DNA of 64,000 bases, from assembly GCF_007558725.1 (NCBI RefSeq), contig NZ_VLPL01000001.1:602808-666807 (forward strand). Reading direction: 5' to 3'. Made by a program: the position numbers and the translations under genes. Positions 24,452 through 33,443 of the stretch are shown here, piece by piece (the first letter of the stretch is position 1; each line of letters opens with the position of its first letter). The DNA comes from Fluviicola chungangensis. Its GTDB lineage: Bacteria; Bacteroidota; Bacteroidia; Flavobacteriales_D; Crocinitomicaceae. Under the pieces are notes generated by a model. It saw nothing but the letters and a program-made list of their open reading frames with translations, had not been told where the DNA came from and ran no database searches.

Positions 24452-25255
24452 ATGAAAATCCTTAAAATTAGCATCCTTTGTCTGCTGTTTATTGCAAGTT
24501 CCTGTGGTGAAGAAAACACTTCGGATTCAAATACTACAACAGAAGCCACAAACCAAAAAAGCAACGAAAGTTTCGATGCACGGGCCAAAAGAGAAATTAT
24601 GGCTTCCTTGGCAATTCCTGTAAATGAGAAGTTTTCTATGCGGATCTACAAGGAATATATCAATGCTGATACGATCCAGGATGCCATCATTACGATCAAT
24701 CGACTGGAATATGCTATGGATGAGGCAATTAAAAACAACCGTCAGGCAAAGGCTGCTGAAATCGGGTTTACGGGGAATTACAACTACCTGTTCTATTACG
24801 ATGGCGCACTTGACCGGATTTCCAATCCCATTTTTGCTCCTTCCAGCCCGGGAAGAGAACTGGATATTGAGTTCAAATCGTTGGTTGCCCCAACCAGGAA
24901 AGACCTGATTGTCGGATACCGGATTCGCAATTCAGGGTGGAAAAGTTACTTTTCTGTATTTAACGACCACGATATGATGATGGTTTTTCAATGGAAATGG
25001 TTTGATTTTGCCGGAGAAGATCATCCGGAAGCATTTGTCCACGAATTCGAAGAGAATCCGAACCAGATCCCGATGGACATTGCCATTTATTCCAGTGAGA
25101 TCGATTCTTACACCAAGAACATCGGAGACATCTACACGTATGTCCCTTCGATCACGAAGAAAAAAGAACTGAAGTTTAAATTTTTCTTAGACCCGGTGGC
25201 GAAAAAATACCGTCTCTATCCGGAATTTGCTAAGAACCTGCCAAAGAAAATATGA
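24452..25255 (+). CDS. Lipoprotein of unknown function
   Basis: A 267-residue protein with a lipobox: the signal MKILKISILCLLFIASSC places the lipidated cysteine at about residue 18, followed by a Ser/Thr/Asn-rich linker. The mature body, from about residue 45, includes RLEYAMDEAIKNNRQAKAAEIGF and YNYLFYYDGALDRISNPIF. I do not recognise the domain. It starts 4 nt after the tau stop and overlaps the following esterase by 4 nt (ATGA), so it belongs to the dnaX-led run. It is probably anchored in the outer membrane. Confidence 0.75.
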   Translation: MKILKISILCLLFIASSCGEENTSDSNTTTEATNQKSNESFDARAKREIMASLAIPVNEKFSMRIYKEYINADTIQDAIITINRLEYAMDEAIKNNRQAKAAEIGFTGNYNYLFYYDGALDRISNPIFAPSSPGRELDIEFKSLVAPTRKDLIVGYRIRNSGWKSYFSVFNDHDMMMVFQWKWFDFAGEDHPEAFVHEFEENPNQIPMDIAIYSSEIDSYTKNIGDIYTYVPSITKKKELKFKFFLDPVAKKYRLYPEFAKNLPKKI

Positions 25256-25878
25256 GTTTCGCAGAAGGGAAAATAGATGTCCCCTCTTCTCTGAGATACC
25301 GGACGATCCAAAACGGTCAAAATGCCAGGCATTTGGTATATGTGCTTCACGGATACGGACAATTGGTGGAATATTTCAGTCAAAAATTTTCAGGGATTCC
25401 CCATGAAGAAATTTTATTTGTTTTCCCTGAAGGGAGACACCGGTTTTATTTAAGAGGAACTTCCGGAAGAGTCGGTGCATCCTGGATGACCAAAGAATGG
25501 AGAGAGGAAGATATTCGATTGAACATCGTTGGACTGGACCTGCTTCACCAAGAAATACTGAAAAGTTATTCCCCCGAAAAGATCACCGTGATCGGATTTT
25601 CACAAGGCGGAGCTACTGCGGCCCGCTGGCTTGCAAACGGAAAAATTACCTGTGATCATTTTATTTCCTGGGCAAGTGTTTACCCTCCCGACCTGGCCAT
25701 TGAAGCACCTACCGAGCTTGCTCAAAAAAACACCTTTGTTTTGGGAACTGAAGACGAATACTTCCCGAAAGAAGACCAGGAAATATTGATTGCCGATTAC
25801 CGGTCCAAAGGAATTCGTGTTGCACATTTTGAGGGAACTCACGATATTGACAAAGAAATACTTACAGCCATTTTATGA
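25252..25878 (+). CDS. Alpha/beta hydrolase, phospholipase/carboxylesterase type
   Basis: A 208-residue serine hydrolase. The nucleophile elbow is GFSQGG (115-120) with S117. The acid is probably the aspartate in GTEDEYF and the histidine is in EGTHDI near the end. An HGYG oxyanion loop is at 33-36 (VLHGYG). The length and motifs fit the carboxylesterase/phospholipase (AB_hydrolase_6-like) families. No signal peptide is seen. It is linked to both neighbours by ATGA overlaps. The natural ester substrate is unknown. Confidence 0.83.
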   Translation: MSFAEGKIDVPSSLRYRTIQNGQNARHLVYVLHGYGQLVEYFSQKFSGIPHEEILFVFPEGRHRFYLRGTSGRVGASWMTKEWREEDIRLNIVGLDLLHQEILKSYSPEKITVIGFSQGGATAARWLANGKITCDHFISWASVYPPDLAIEAPTELAQKNTFVLGTEDEYFPKEDQEILIADYRSKGIRVAHFEGTHDIDKEILTAIL

Positions 25879-26483
25879 AACGTTTTTTTCTATTTCTCAT
25901 CCTTGTTTCAGGTATCAACTTCAGTTTTGCACAGGAAGACACGGAACTCTATATTCATGACGAAGAGGAAGCCGATAAAAAAGAATTTACTCCATACAAT
26001 GAGATTGGGGCAGATTTGCATTTTTCTGCAGGGAGTTTTGGTGGAACGGGTGGAATTGGGTTGAAATTCGGGGTTGTTCGGAACAAATATATTTCGTTCG
26101 GTCCTTCTGCACGTTATCATTACTCCTTTTACAAACAATACGGTTTAACGGGATCTTATTCCGTTTATGGAGGCGGCGCATTTATTCACGGGCGATTTTT
26201 CAATTATTTATTTGTAGGATTTGAATTTGAGCTTTTATCCAACCCGTACAATTACGCCAATGGAATCGTTTCTGCCAAAAGGACCTGGGCCCCAACCGGA
26301 TTACTCGGCTTTGGTTTTTCCCATGCATTCGGAGAAGAACAAAATTTCCGGTTAAATGCCGGAATCATGTATGATTTAATCAATAGTTCAAACAGTCCGT
26401 TCAGACCCGGATACTTTATGAAAAAAGAAAACGGAACATTGATCCCGCTTATTTACCGAATCGCGTTCTTTTTCAAGCTATGA
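25875..26483 (+). CDS. Outer-membrane beta-barrel-like protein of unknown function
   Basis: A 202-residue protein with a signal peptide (MKRFFLFLILVSGINFSFAQ). An acidic stretch (DTELYIHDEEEADKK) comes first, then alternating aromatic and glycine-rich strands such as GADLHFSAGSFGGTGGIGLKFG and ARYHYSFYKQYGLTGSYSVYGGG. The C-terminus is LIYRIAFFFKL and ends in aromatic-type residues. This composition fits a small outer-membrane barrel. It overlaps the esterase gene by 4 nt (ATGA) and ends the dnaX-led run. No family name is evident. Confidence 0.72.
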   Translation: MKRFFLFLILVSGINFSFAQEDTELYIHDEEEADKKEFTPYNEIGADLHFSAGSFGGTGGIGLKFGVVRNKYISFGPSARYHYSFYKQYGLTGSYSVYGGGAFIHGRFFNYLFVGFEFELLSNPYNYANGIVSAKRTWAPTGLLGFGFSHAFGEEQNFRLNAGIMYDLINSSNSPFRPGYFMKKENGTLIPLIYRIAFFFKL

Positions 26484-26514
26484 TTGGTTTCGACCTGTCT
26501 TTTCAAGTATTTTA

Positions 26515-27078
26515 TTATTTCCAATTCAACCTGAATAAGGTATAGACCGCCATATCTGAATAAACGCCGTTGAAATAGATTCGATCTTTGTAATGGGCTT
26601 CTTTTTCAAATCCCAGGGACTCCAACAGGTAAATTGCTCCTCTGTTTTCAGGAGATACCACCGCTTCGATAGCATGCAGGTTCATTTCCTTAAATCCGAA
26701 AGAAACTATGGCAGTAACAGCTTCCAGGGCAATATTCTTTCCCCAGAAATCGACTGCGAGTTCTCCACCTATTTCCGCGCGGTTATTCGGATAATCAATC
26801 CGGTTAAACCCACATGTCCCGATAATTTGCGAACCATCTCTTAAAATTCCTGCCCATCCGATCCCGGACCCTGATTCGAATGCATCCGAGGTCTTTTTCA
26901 CCAATTCTTCTGCCGCTTCAAGGCCAGTTATGCTGTTTCGTGCAATGAACTGATTTACGCGGTTACTTTGACGCATCTTCATGATCTCCATAGCATCCTT
27001 GAGTTCGATTTGTCTCAAGAGCAGTCTTTTTGTCCGGATCACCGGAAACTGATCAAAAACATGCTGATTCAATTTCAT
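26515..27078 (-). CDS. GNAT family N-acetyltransferase (RimJ/RimL-like)
   Basis: A 187-residue GNAT protein. The opening RTKRLLLRQIELKDAMEIMKMR is typical of the RimJ/RimL subgroup. The acetyl-CoA-binding region is in the AELGGELAVDFWGKNIALEA part, and NRGAIYLLESLGFEKE is the usual motif before the last strand. It is predicted to transfer acetyl groups to amines, such as ribosomal protein N-termini or small molecules. It is convergent with the barrel-like gene, 31 nt away, and cytoplasmic. Confidence 0.87.
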   Translation of the reverse strand: MKLNQHVFDQFPVIRTKRLLLRQIELKDAMEIMKMRQSNRVNQFIARNSITGLEAAEELVKKTSDAFESGSGIGWAGILRDGSQIIGTCGFNRIDYPNNRAEIGGELAVDFWGKNIALEAVTAIVSFGFKEMNLHAIEAVVSPENRGAIYLLESLGFEKEAHYKDRIYFNGVYSDMAVYTLFRLNWK

Positions 27079-27200
27079 TTTAAATAATTTAACTCATTAA
27101 TTATCAAACACTTAATATACTTTACCTAAAGTTCCGTACGCAATAGTACGATATTACCTCCTGCATTGATCATTGAGCAGGTATCAAAGCAAACTGTCAA

Positions 27201-27230
27201 AAAAAATCCTCTTCGAAAAGCGAAGAGGAT
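27201..27230 (-). terminator. Intrinsic terminator after the FKBP genes
   Basis: A perfect 10-bp stem (ATCCTCTTCG with CGAAGAGGAT) around a 5-nt loop. On the minus strand it is followed by a run of T at 27199-27205. It lies just past the FKBP lipoprotein stop at 27238. Confidence 0.85.
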
Positions 27231-27237
27231 TTAATTA

Positions 27238-28155
27238 TTATTTTACAGTTCCCATCGGTCCGAAATCGACCAGCTCAACATAGAAAACCAATGTTGCAAA
27301 TGGTGGAATCGTATTCGGATCCGGAGAATCTTTTCCGTATGCCATGTTTTGCGGAACGTACAATTTGTATTTCCCTCCTTTTTTCATGAAAGGAATCCCG
27401 ACCGTCCAACCCGGGATGACTCCTCCCAAATTAAACACGGGAATTTGAGCTGCCGTTAAAGAAGATTGTAAGGTATCGCCTTCCGTATTCATCAAAACAT
27501 AATGTGCTTTTACATCGCTGGTAGCAGTTGGACTTCCTCCGGTTCCTGCCACGACAGTTTCCATATACAATCCGTTCGGCAATTCTTTCACACCAGCCAT
27601 TTTCTTCACCTTATTAAAGAACGCAGTTTCTTTTTTAGTCACTTCAGCCATCACCCGGTTGTTGATCTTTACCATAAAGTCTTTCAACATGGTTTCCTTC
27701 AGTTCTTTTTTGATCAAGGTATCTTCCTTTTTCAAACCAAGGCTGAATCCGTATATCAGGTATTCTTTATCAAAGTCATCAAAAGATTTCGCCTGTTTCC
27801 AACTGGTTTTGAACATCCCGCCGATGAACTTACCGATACACAAAGAAGCATCTTTCACATATTGCTGATTGAATTCCTGCTGGTTTTGCCCAAACAGGTT
27901 TTGAATGGTTGTCTGACAAGCCACATCAAACGCTTTTTCATTATTCAATCCCTCTTCAAATCCTTTCAGAATCTGATCTTTATCGTATTTCGCAAAATTC
28001 GGGTCCGCAAGTAATTGTCCTGCATTATCAGCACCCATTAAATATGAAATTTGCTGTTTCGGAGTATTTAACGGCAGTACTTCCCCTGTACCTTTATCAT
28101 CACCACATGCGAAATTAACCGCTAAAAGTAGAGAAGCCAGAATGATTTTTTTCAT
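27238..28155 (-). CDS. FKBP-type peptidyl-prolyl isomerase, lipoprotein
   Basis: A 305-residue protein with a lipobox (LLLAVNFAC, cysteine about residue 17), so it is anchored in an envelope membrane. The middle carries FKBP N-terminal helical domain features (QISYLMGADNAGQLL, ILKGFEEGLNN), the dimerisation module. The C-terminal 100 residues are the FKBP fold, with GVIPGWTVGIPFMKKGGKYKLYVPQNMAYG, the hallmark run of the isomerase. It catalyses cis-trans proline isomerisation in the periplasm. It directly follows a second FKBP gene (stop and ATG are 1 nt apart), and a terminator closes the pair. Confidence 0.93.
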   Translation of the reverse strand: MKKIILASLLLAVNFACGDDKGTGEVLPLNTPKQQISYLMGADNAGQLLADPNFAKYDKDQILKGFEEGLNNEKAFDVACQTTIQNLFGQNQQEFNQQYVKDASLCIGKFIGGMFKTSWKQAKSFDDFDKEYLIYGFSLGLKKEDTLIKKELKETMLKDFMVKINNRVMAEVTKKETAFFNKVKKMAGVKELPNGLYMETVVAGTGGSPTATSDVKAHYVLMNTEGDTLQSSLTAAQIPVFNLGGVIPGWTVGIPFMKKGGKYKLYVPQNMAYGKDSPDPNTIPPFATLVFYVELVDFGPMGTVK

Positions 28156-28156
28156 C

Positions 28157-28762
28157 TTAATTGTTTTCGATTCCTAATAATTCAACGTCAAAAATAAGCG
28201 TCATGAATGGCTTGATCGCACCGCCCGGATGCGGATGAGCTCCGTACGCCAAATTTTCCGGGATATACAAGCGGTATTTAGATCCGACAGGCATCAATTG
28301 CAATGCTTCCGTCCATCCTTTAATCACCTGGTGTACTCCGAAAGTTGCCGGAATTCCTCTTGAAACCGAACTGTCAAAGACCGTTCCGTCAATTAATGTG
28401 CCGTGATAATGCACATTCACCGTATCCGTACTTTTAGGTTTTGAACCTGTTCCCTGTTCAATCACTTCGTATTGTAAACCTGAGGCTGTTGTAGTAACTC
28501 CCTCTTTCTTCGCATTTTCAGCAAGGAATTCCGCACCTTCTTTTTTGTAAACCTCAAATTTTGATGTAGTGATTTCCTCCACGTATTTTTGAATGATTGC
28601 ATTTGCCTGATCAGGTGAATACTTCATGGTTTTTCCCTGGAAAACATCTGAAATCGCTTCCGCCATAACTGCCGGGTCAATTCCTCCTAAATCTTGTTGT
28701 AAAAGGCTGTCTGCTACGCTTAAACCAATGCAATAGCTAACTGCTTGAATATCTTGTGACAT
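28157..28762 (-). CDS. FKBP-type peptidyl-prolyl isomerase
   Basis: A 201-residue protein lacking a signal peptide, so it is likely cytoplasmic unless exported by another route. Residues 1-75 form an FKBP N-terminal helical domain (SYCIGLSVADSLLQQDLGGIDP), and 95-199 the FKBP domain, with HYHGTLIDGTVFDSS and GVHQVIKGWTEALQLMPVGSKYRLYIPENLAYG. It resembles FklB-type isomerases. It is transcribed just before the lipoprotein paralogue, which suggests duplication followed by relocation to the envelope. A -7 box lies 16 nt upstream. Confidence 0.92.
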   Translation of the reverse strand: MSQDIQAVSYCIGLSVADSLLQQDLGGIDPAVMAEAISDVFQGKTMKYSPDQANAIIQKYVEEITTSKFEVYKKEGAEFLAENAKKEGVTTTASGLQYEVIEQGTGSKPKSTDTVNVHYHGTLIDGTVFDSSVSRGIPATFGVHQVIKGWTEALQLMPVGSKYRLYIPENLAYGAHPHPGGAIKPFMTLIFDVELLGIENN

Positions 28763-28778
28763 GCTTAATAATTTGTGG

Positions 28779-28786
28779 CAAAGATA
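28779..28786 (-). promoter_or_regulatory. -7 promoter box for the FKBP pair
   Basis: The minus strand reads TATCTTTG, ending 16 nt before the ATG at 28762. No TTG -33 is present at a good distance. Confidence 0.48.
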
Positions 28787-28881
28787 ATCTATAATTATGA
28801 ATGCCGAATTACGAATGCATGATTAAAAATAAGTAAATCAAAACTTATTGAAACAGCTTAACTAATCTGTGTTTCCAATGA

Positions 28882-30294
28882 TTAATTTCTAACTCCTTGT
28901 CCGATAACTCGTCCGTACATACTCATTTCCAACCTCATAGCCCCATCACCTTGCTTGGTAAATTCCATTACTCCATTTGTACCTCCTTGTCTGATAGCTT
29001 GGAAAGTATTCTCAGATGAAGGAAAAAAACGCATATCCCAAGCCAATTTATCCGTATTGTAGACTAAATGTCCATCCAAGTATGAAATGATGTGTTTTTG
29101 AGTAGAATCTGACGGATCTATATATTCTCCTGTAAATTGTTTGATCTTGTCCTCACTCAGATCGATTTTCTTGACGAACTCATTGGAAGAAGGTTTGTTG
29201 TCCAAAATTTCAGTAATCGATTCATAAGGGCACACACCATTTTTGAAATTATTCAGCACAATAATCGTTCGATCCTTCTTAGAGTTGTAATGAATCAGGG
29301 TAATGTACCCGTCCCAGCTTCCCGTATGTCCGAAAGAAATGGAGTTATCTCCTTTTCGAACATCGAAACCAAAGCCATAATCCACTTTTTCACCTTTTGT
29401 AGTTTGAGTAATTCCCATCACTTCTTCAAACTCTTGTTTTGTTAAAAGCTCATTATTTTTGATCGCATTTATCCACTTATACAGGTCTTCTACAGTAGAA
29501 TTTATTTTCGCAGCACCATAGATTCCATCCATGTAATAAACCATCATATGTCCAATCTTCTTATCATCTTCCGTTGCTTTCTCGAATGAATTATTCACCC
29601 AACTGTATCCGTAGGCATAATTCTTTATTTTTTTAGGTTCCAATCTTCTATTGTAAACGAATGTTTGGGTCATCTTCAAAGGTTTGAAGATTTTTTCGCT
29701 CAGATAATCTCCCCATTTTTTTCCAGATACTCGTTCAATTATTGCTGCAAGAAGAACATAGTTCGTATTGGTATACCGGTGTTCAGAACGAGGAGTAAAT
29801 TCCAAGGTGTCTTTCCGTTCTGCATAATAATTAATCACATCTTGATTGGTGGCTATGCGGGTGTTTTGCCAATCTCGTTCAAAACCACCCAAAAATTCAG
29901 GTATTCCGCTCATGTGTCTTAGTAAATCATAAATGGTCACCCCTTTAAAACTGCTTAGTTCCGGAAGATATGTTGTGATATCATCCGTATAATTCAGTTT
30001 GTTTTCCCGATGAAGCAATGCGATTCCAACTCCTGTAAACTGCTTGCTGCAAGATGCCAGTTCAAAAATGGTTTTTGAACTATTCATCTCCTTTGTTAAT
30101 TCATTACTATAACCTTTACCCGATTTGTAACTAATTTTTCCCTTTTCTGCTATCAACACACTTCCGTTAAACTGATTTTGGACCGTCAGAGCACTGAATA
30201 AGGAGTCCAGTCGTTTTTCTATAGTATTTTTTTGTCCGAAAGACCATGTACAGGCTAATAGTAAAGCTGTTATTAAAGCGGTTTGAATATTCAT
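28882..30294 (-). CDS. Exported class C beta-lactamase-like serine hydrolase
   Basis: A 470-residue protein with a signal peptide (MNIQTALITALLLACTWSFGQ). The first 350 residues are a serine beta-lactamase/D,D-peptidase domain. The SxxK motif is in ELASCSKQF, the YxN motif in HRYTNTNYVLL, and the HxG triad motif in FGHTGSWDG. The last 100 residues are a separate small domain with FTGEYIDPSDSTQKH, seen in many such hydrolases. They may act on peptides or esters and are rarely antibiotic resistance genes. The immediate upstream gap holds only a remnant of a TPR gene. Confidence 0.88.
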   Translation of the reverse strand: MNIQTALITALLLACTWSFGQKNTIEKRLDSLFSALTVQNQFNGSVLIAEKGKISYKSGKGYSNELTKEMNSSKTIFELASCSKQFTGVGIALLHRENKLNYTDDITTYLPELSSFKGVTIYDLLRHMSGIPEFLGGFERDWQNTRIATNQDVINYYAERKDTLEFTPRSEHRYTNTNYVLLAAIIERVSGKKWGDYLSEKIFKPLKMTQTFVYNRRLEPKKIKNYAYGYSWVNNSFEKATEDDKKIGHMMVYYMDGIYGAAKINSTVEDLYKWINAIKNNELLTKQEFEEVMGITQTTKGEKVDYGFGFDVRKGDNSISFGHTGSWDGYITLIHYNSKKDRTIIVLNNFKNGVCPYESITEILDNKPSSNEFVKKIDLSEDKIKQFTGEYIDPSDSTQKHIISYLDGHLVYNTDKLAWDMRFFPSSENTFQAIRQGGTNGVMEFTKQGDGAMRLEMSMYGRVIGQGVRN

Positions 30295-30450
30295 AATTGT
30301 TTTGTGATTTTCTATGCTTTACAAAGGTAGGAAAAAATTCGTACGAATATATTACTATGTTGTTTTTAGCAAGAGTAACTTCAATCCGATGACAAGCCTC
30401 ACAGAAATAGTTCGCTTCTTCCTTTGCTTTATTCTCCGTGACCAGTTTGA

Positions 30451-30816
30451 TTAGCTTTTTCCAGCATTATCCGGGTGTAAGGAATTGAGATCACTGTCTG
30501 AGCTAATATGCTCCAGGTCAGTGCAAGATCCGTTATCCGCCATCTTAAACAACTGGACGAAGGCTGAATCAGGTATTGCTGCTAAAGCCCAGGAACATGC
30601 AGCATTGTACCGATCTCCGTAGTATCCTTTCCCCCAAAAAAAAGCGAAAGCCTCCGCATATTTTTGTGCGGAAGCTTTATACTCTTTAATTTCATAAAGA
30701 CCAAATGCCTGAGTTACCAGCGAATCATATACTTTTCCCTGCTGTGCATGAGCATTTTGCACCCGGAACAAGCAACTAAAGATTACTACACCGATTATAA
30801 AAGTGGTTCTGATCAT
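30451..30816 (-). CDS. Truncated TPR-like secreted protein, probable frameshift
   Basis: A 121-residue frame with a signal peptide (MIRTTFIIGVVIFSCLFRVQNAHAQ). The body carries one TPR-like pair (AFGLYEIKEYKASAQKYAEAF, then YNAACSWALAAIPDSAF) and SSDSDLNSLHPDN, which is the usual end block of a family that continues with RW-K-L. Here the frame ends after HPDNAGKS. Skipping one base near 30462-30466 restores WKKLIKLVTENKAKEEANYF, a perfect family-like continuation. I therefore read a 1-bp deletion. The real tail after that is lost. Confidence 0.6.
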   Translation of the reverse strand: MIRTTFIIGVVIFSCLFRVQNAHAQQGKVYDSLVTQAFGLYEIKEYKASAQKYAEAFAFFWGKGYYGDRYNAACSWALAAIPDSAFVQLFKMADNGSCTDLEHISSDSDLNSLHPDNAGKS

Positions 30817-30888
30817 TTGGTAATTATTGGGCTTTGTTATAGCACAAAATTAGTCCGTCAAAAAATCAAATACTTGTAGAATTGGGAC

Positions 30889-31680
30889 TCATTCATCAAA
30901 TTTCCAAAAAATATCTTCTTCTCCCATTTTTTGAACGGATGCAAAAAAAGTACCTGGCGTTTGTCCGGTTAATTCCTTGAATCGGTTTGTGAAATCCGAC
31001 TGATCATAATACAAACTGTATAGCGAAACTTCCGTCAGGTTTTTCATTCCCAAGTTGATCGCTGCCTGAATACTGGTACGAAACTTAACGACTTTCTTGT
31101 ATTCCTCAATCGAGCATCCCAAATGTCTTTTGAAATGGCGAAGTAAGGTTTTCCTGCTCACACTTATCTGAAGTGCCAGGTCATCCACCCGAATAGTTCC
31201 AAACGTGTTGAAAATATGATTCACTGCTTCTTTTACGATTTCCAGGTCCGGATTCGGTCTGAAACGTCTTTCAAATAAAGAATCAAGCAAATCTCTTTTT
31301 TCGTGCAGTTCCTTTGCCTGGAATACTTCTTTCAATTCAGGGACAATTTCCGGATTCCAATATTGAAAGAGAAATGTTTGCGGATCATAGAGTTCTGAAA
31401 CGGGCAAGGAAACAAAATAATTCATTCCCAACGGGTTAAATGCAACGCCAATCTTTTGAAACGCCCCATTGAGTTCGACTGAAATTTGACTGTTGTAATT
31501 CATGGTATACAAAGCCCGAAGTGTTTCTCCTTCATTATAAACCGTAAATCCATGCTTGAAATGCGGATAAAACACAAAATTCCGTTTAAATTCAGCTTCA
31601 TCCGAATCGTGGAAATAATAATAGGAAATATACTTTGCAATCAGCTCGCTTTTGGGTTTTACAGTTACAAAACGTTCCAT
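30889..31680 (-). CDS. AraC family transcriptional regulator
   Basis: A 263-residue regulator. The C-terminal 110 residues are the double helix-turn-helix of AraC proteins: RVDDLALQISVSRKTLLRHFKRHLG for the first and VSLYSLYYDQSDFTNRFKELTGQTP for the second, the conserved signature. The N-terminal 160 residues are an unassigned sensor domain (ELIAKYISYYYF) of the kind common in Bacteroidota. It probably activates a nearby operon, but none is obvious; the neighbours on either side are the damaged TPR gene and metZ. A TAATTTTA box ends 4 nt before the ATG. Confidence 0.88.
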   Translation of the reverse strand: MERFVTVKPKSELIAKYISYYYFHDSDEAEFKRNFVFYPHFKHGFTVYNEGETLRALYTMNYNSQISVELNGAFQKIGVAFNPLGMNYFVSLPVSELYDPQTFLFQYWNPEIVPELKEVFQAKELHEKRDLLDSLFERRFRPNPDLEIVKEAVNHIFNTFGTIRVDDLALQISVSRKTLLRHFKRHLGCSIEEYKKVVKFRTSIQAAINLGMKNLTEVSLYSLYYDQSDFTNRFKELTGQTPGTFFASVQKMGEEDIFWKFDE

Positions 31681-31684
31681 GAGC

Positions 31685-31692
31685 TAAAATTA
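31685..31692 (-). promoter_or_regulatory. -7-like box immediately before the AraC regulator
   Basis: The minus strand reads TAATTTTA, one base off TAnnTTTG, ending 4 nt before the ATG at 31680. It belongs to the group of boxes unusually near start codons. Confidence 0.3.
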
Positions 31693-31863
31693 GCACTTTC
31701 GCCGCGGAGCGATTATTCGCTTGAATCAATAGTTGGTTCTATTTACTCAACGGGTTCGCTTCGGCAGATTTGTACATTTTAACTGTAAGTAAGTTTACTA
31801 ACTTGCTAATCTTTCAATCATTAACTGCAAATGACATCAACTCATCATTTTCAAATCAGTAAC

Positions 31864-33033
31864 TTACCTACTGAGTGCCTGATCAATATCTTCCCAAATA
31901 TCTTCCACATGTTCCAATCCGATACTTAAACGTACCAAACCGTCTGAAATACCGACTGCTTCACGCTCTTCCGGTTTTAATTTACTGTGCGTAGTTGATG
32001 CCGGGTGTGTTGCAATACTTCGGCTGTCTCCCAAATTAGGAGTTAACGAAAACAGGTTCAGACGGTCCAAAAAGCGTCTTCCCGCTTCCAAACCTCCTTT
32101 GACCTCGAAAGTGACAATCCCGCCACCATATTTCATCTGATCTTTGGCAATTACCTGTTGCGGATGTGAATCCAGGAACGGGTATTTCACCCATGCAACT
32201 TGCCGATTTCTCTCCAGGCGAACGGCAATTTCATACGCCTGTGAACAATGTTTTTCCATTCTCAAATGCAACGTTTCCAGCGATTTGGAAAGAATCCAGG
32301 CGTTAAACGGGGACAAAGCAGGCCCGCTGTGACGGGCAAATCCCTGGATACGGGCAATGACCTCTTTCGCGGAAACGATCAATCCGCCCAATACCCTTCC
32401 TTGACCATCCATATATTTCGTGGCGGAATGGATCACGATATCAGCTCCCAATTTCAAAGGCTGTTGCAATACCGGCGTGGCAAAACAATTATCTACCACT
32501 AACAGGACATTTTTCGCTTTACAAATAGCAGCCAGCCTTTTGATGTCAATAATATCCAAACCGGGATTGGAAGGGGTTTCGATATAAACAATTTTTGTTT
32601 CGGGTCGGATTGCCTGTTCATACCCATCGTAATCGATCGCATCTACGTACGTGGTTGAAATTCCCCATTTCGGAAGAATATTTACAAACAACTGGTGTGT
32701 TGAGCCGAAAACCGACTTCGAAGAAACTATGTGATCCCCACTCTGAAGCAGGGCAGCAAACGTAGTGAAAACGGCAGCCATTCCCGTAGCTGTGGCCCAA
32801 GCGGCTCCCCCGGTTTCCAATAGGGCTACTTTTTCCAGCAGTTCATCTACATTCGGATTGGAATAGCGGGAATAGATGTTTGCCTCGATCTCATCCGAAA
32901 AAGCTGCGCGCATCTGTTCCGCGTCATCGAATACATAACTGGATGTCAAATACAAAGGAACACTGTGTTCTGCTTCCTGTGAGCGTTCATTTTGAGTGCG
33001 GATTGCCAACGTTTCGTTTCTATAATTTTTCAT
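31864..33033 (-). CDS. metZ: O-succinylhomoserine sulfhydrylase (trans-sulfuration PLP enzyme)
   Basis: A 389-residue fold-type I PLP enzyme. The Schiff-base lysine is in SATKYMDGQGR, and the NPGLDIIDIKRL, IYSRYSNPNVDELLEKVALLE and VVDNCFATPVLQQP segments are characteristic of MetZ. It adds sulfide to activated homoserine to give homocysteine, the direct sulfhydrylation route. It overlaps the osmC stop by 4 nt and closes the metX operon. MetX-type acylation gives either O-acetyl- or O-succinylhomoserine, and this name follows the MetZ sequence; the true substrate may be the acetyl ester. Confidence 0.87.
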   Translation of the reverse strand: MKNYRNETLAIRTQNERSQEAEHSVPLYLTSSYVFDDAEQMRAAFSDEIEANIYSRYSNPNVDELLEKVALLETGGAAWATATGMAAVFTTFAALLQSGDHIVSSKSVFGSTHQLFVNILPKWGISTTYVDAIDYDGYEQAIRPETKIVYIETPSNPGLDIIDIKRLAAICKAKNVLLVVDNCFATPVLQQPLKLGADIVIHSATKYMDGQGRVLGGLIVSAKEVIARIQGFARHSGPALSPFNAWILSKSLETLHLRMEKHCSQAYEIAVRLERNRQVAWVKYPFLDSHPQQVIAKDQMKYGGGIVTFEVKGGLEAGRRFLDRLNLFSLTPNLGDSRSIATHPASTTHSKLKPEEREAVGISDGLVRLSIGLEHVEDIWEDIDQALSR

Positions 33034-33443
33034 AATTGATGTCTAACTTCTGTTCGAATGGTAATATTTGGACTCAGGGATGCGGAAACGGAGCAATATT
33101 TTTCATGACTTAATTTCACTGCTGCAAGCGCTTTATTCAAGTCCACTTCTTTATTGAAAGTAAAAACCAATTGAATAGTTTCAAAGGACGAAGGAACGGC
33201 ATCTTTGCGATTAGCATCTATGGTCACTTCGTAAAACAAAACTTCCTGACGCTGCTTTTGCAGGATCAACAGCACATCTACGGACATACAACCTGCAAGC
33301 GAACTTGCCAGTACTTCCATGGGGCGCATTCCTTTATTTTGACCTCCTATTTTTTCTGCTGCATCCATTTTCATTACAATTCCGGATTCATTTTTCACTT
33401 CCATGACAAACGGGGATTCTACCAGTTTTAATTCTAATCTCAT
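33030..33443 (-). CDS. OsmC family protein
   Basis: A 137-residue protein with the OsmC pattern: a first cysteine region LASSLAGCMSVDVLLILQK and a second cysteine near KYCSVSASLSPNI, the peroxidatic and resolving pair that reduce organic hydroperoxides. Both cysteines are present (C in AGCMS and in KYCSV). It is embedded in the methionine operon and overlaps both hom (4 nt) and metZ (4 nt). This placement suggests a role tied to sulfur metabolism, perhaps handling a persulfide or thiol intermediate. That is inference. Confidence 0.88.
   Translation of the reverse strand: MRLELKLVESPFVMEVKNESGIVMKMDAAEKIGGQNKGMRPMEVLASSLAGCMSVDVLLILQKQRQEVLFYEVTIDANRKDAVPSSFETIQLVFTFNKEVDLNKALAAVKLSHEKYCSVSASLSPNITIRTEVRHQL

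Noticed and set aside
28882-30294. Antibiotic-resistance beta-lactamase
   Set aside because: The SxxK, YxN and HxG motifs show a serine hydrolase of the class C-like family, but most such exported proteins in Bacteroidota are peptidases or esterases.
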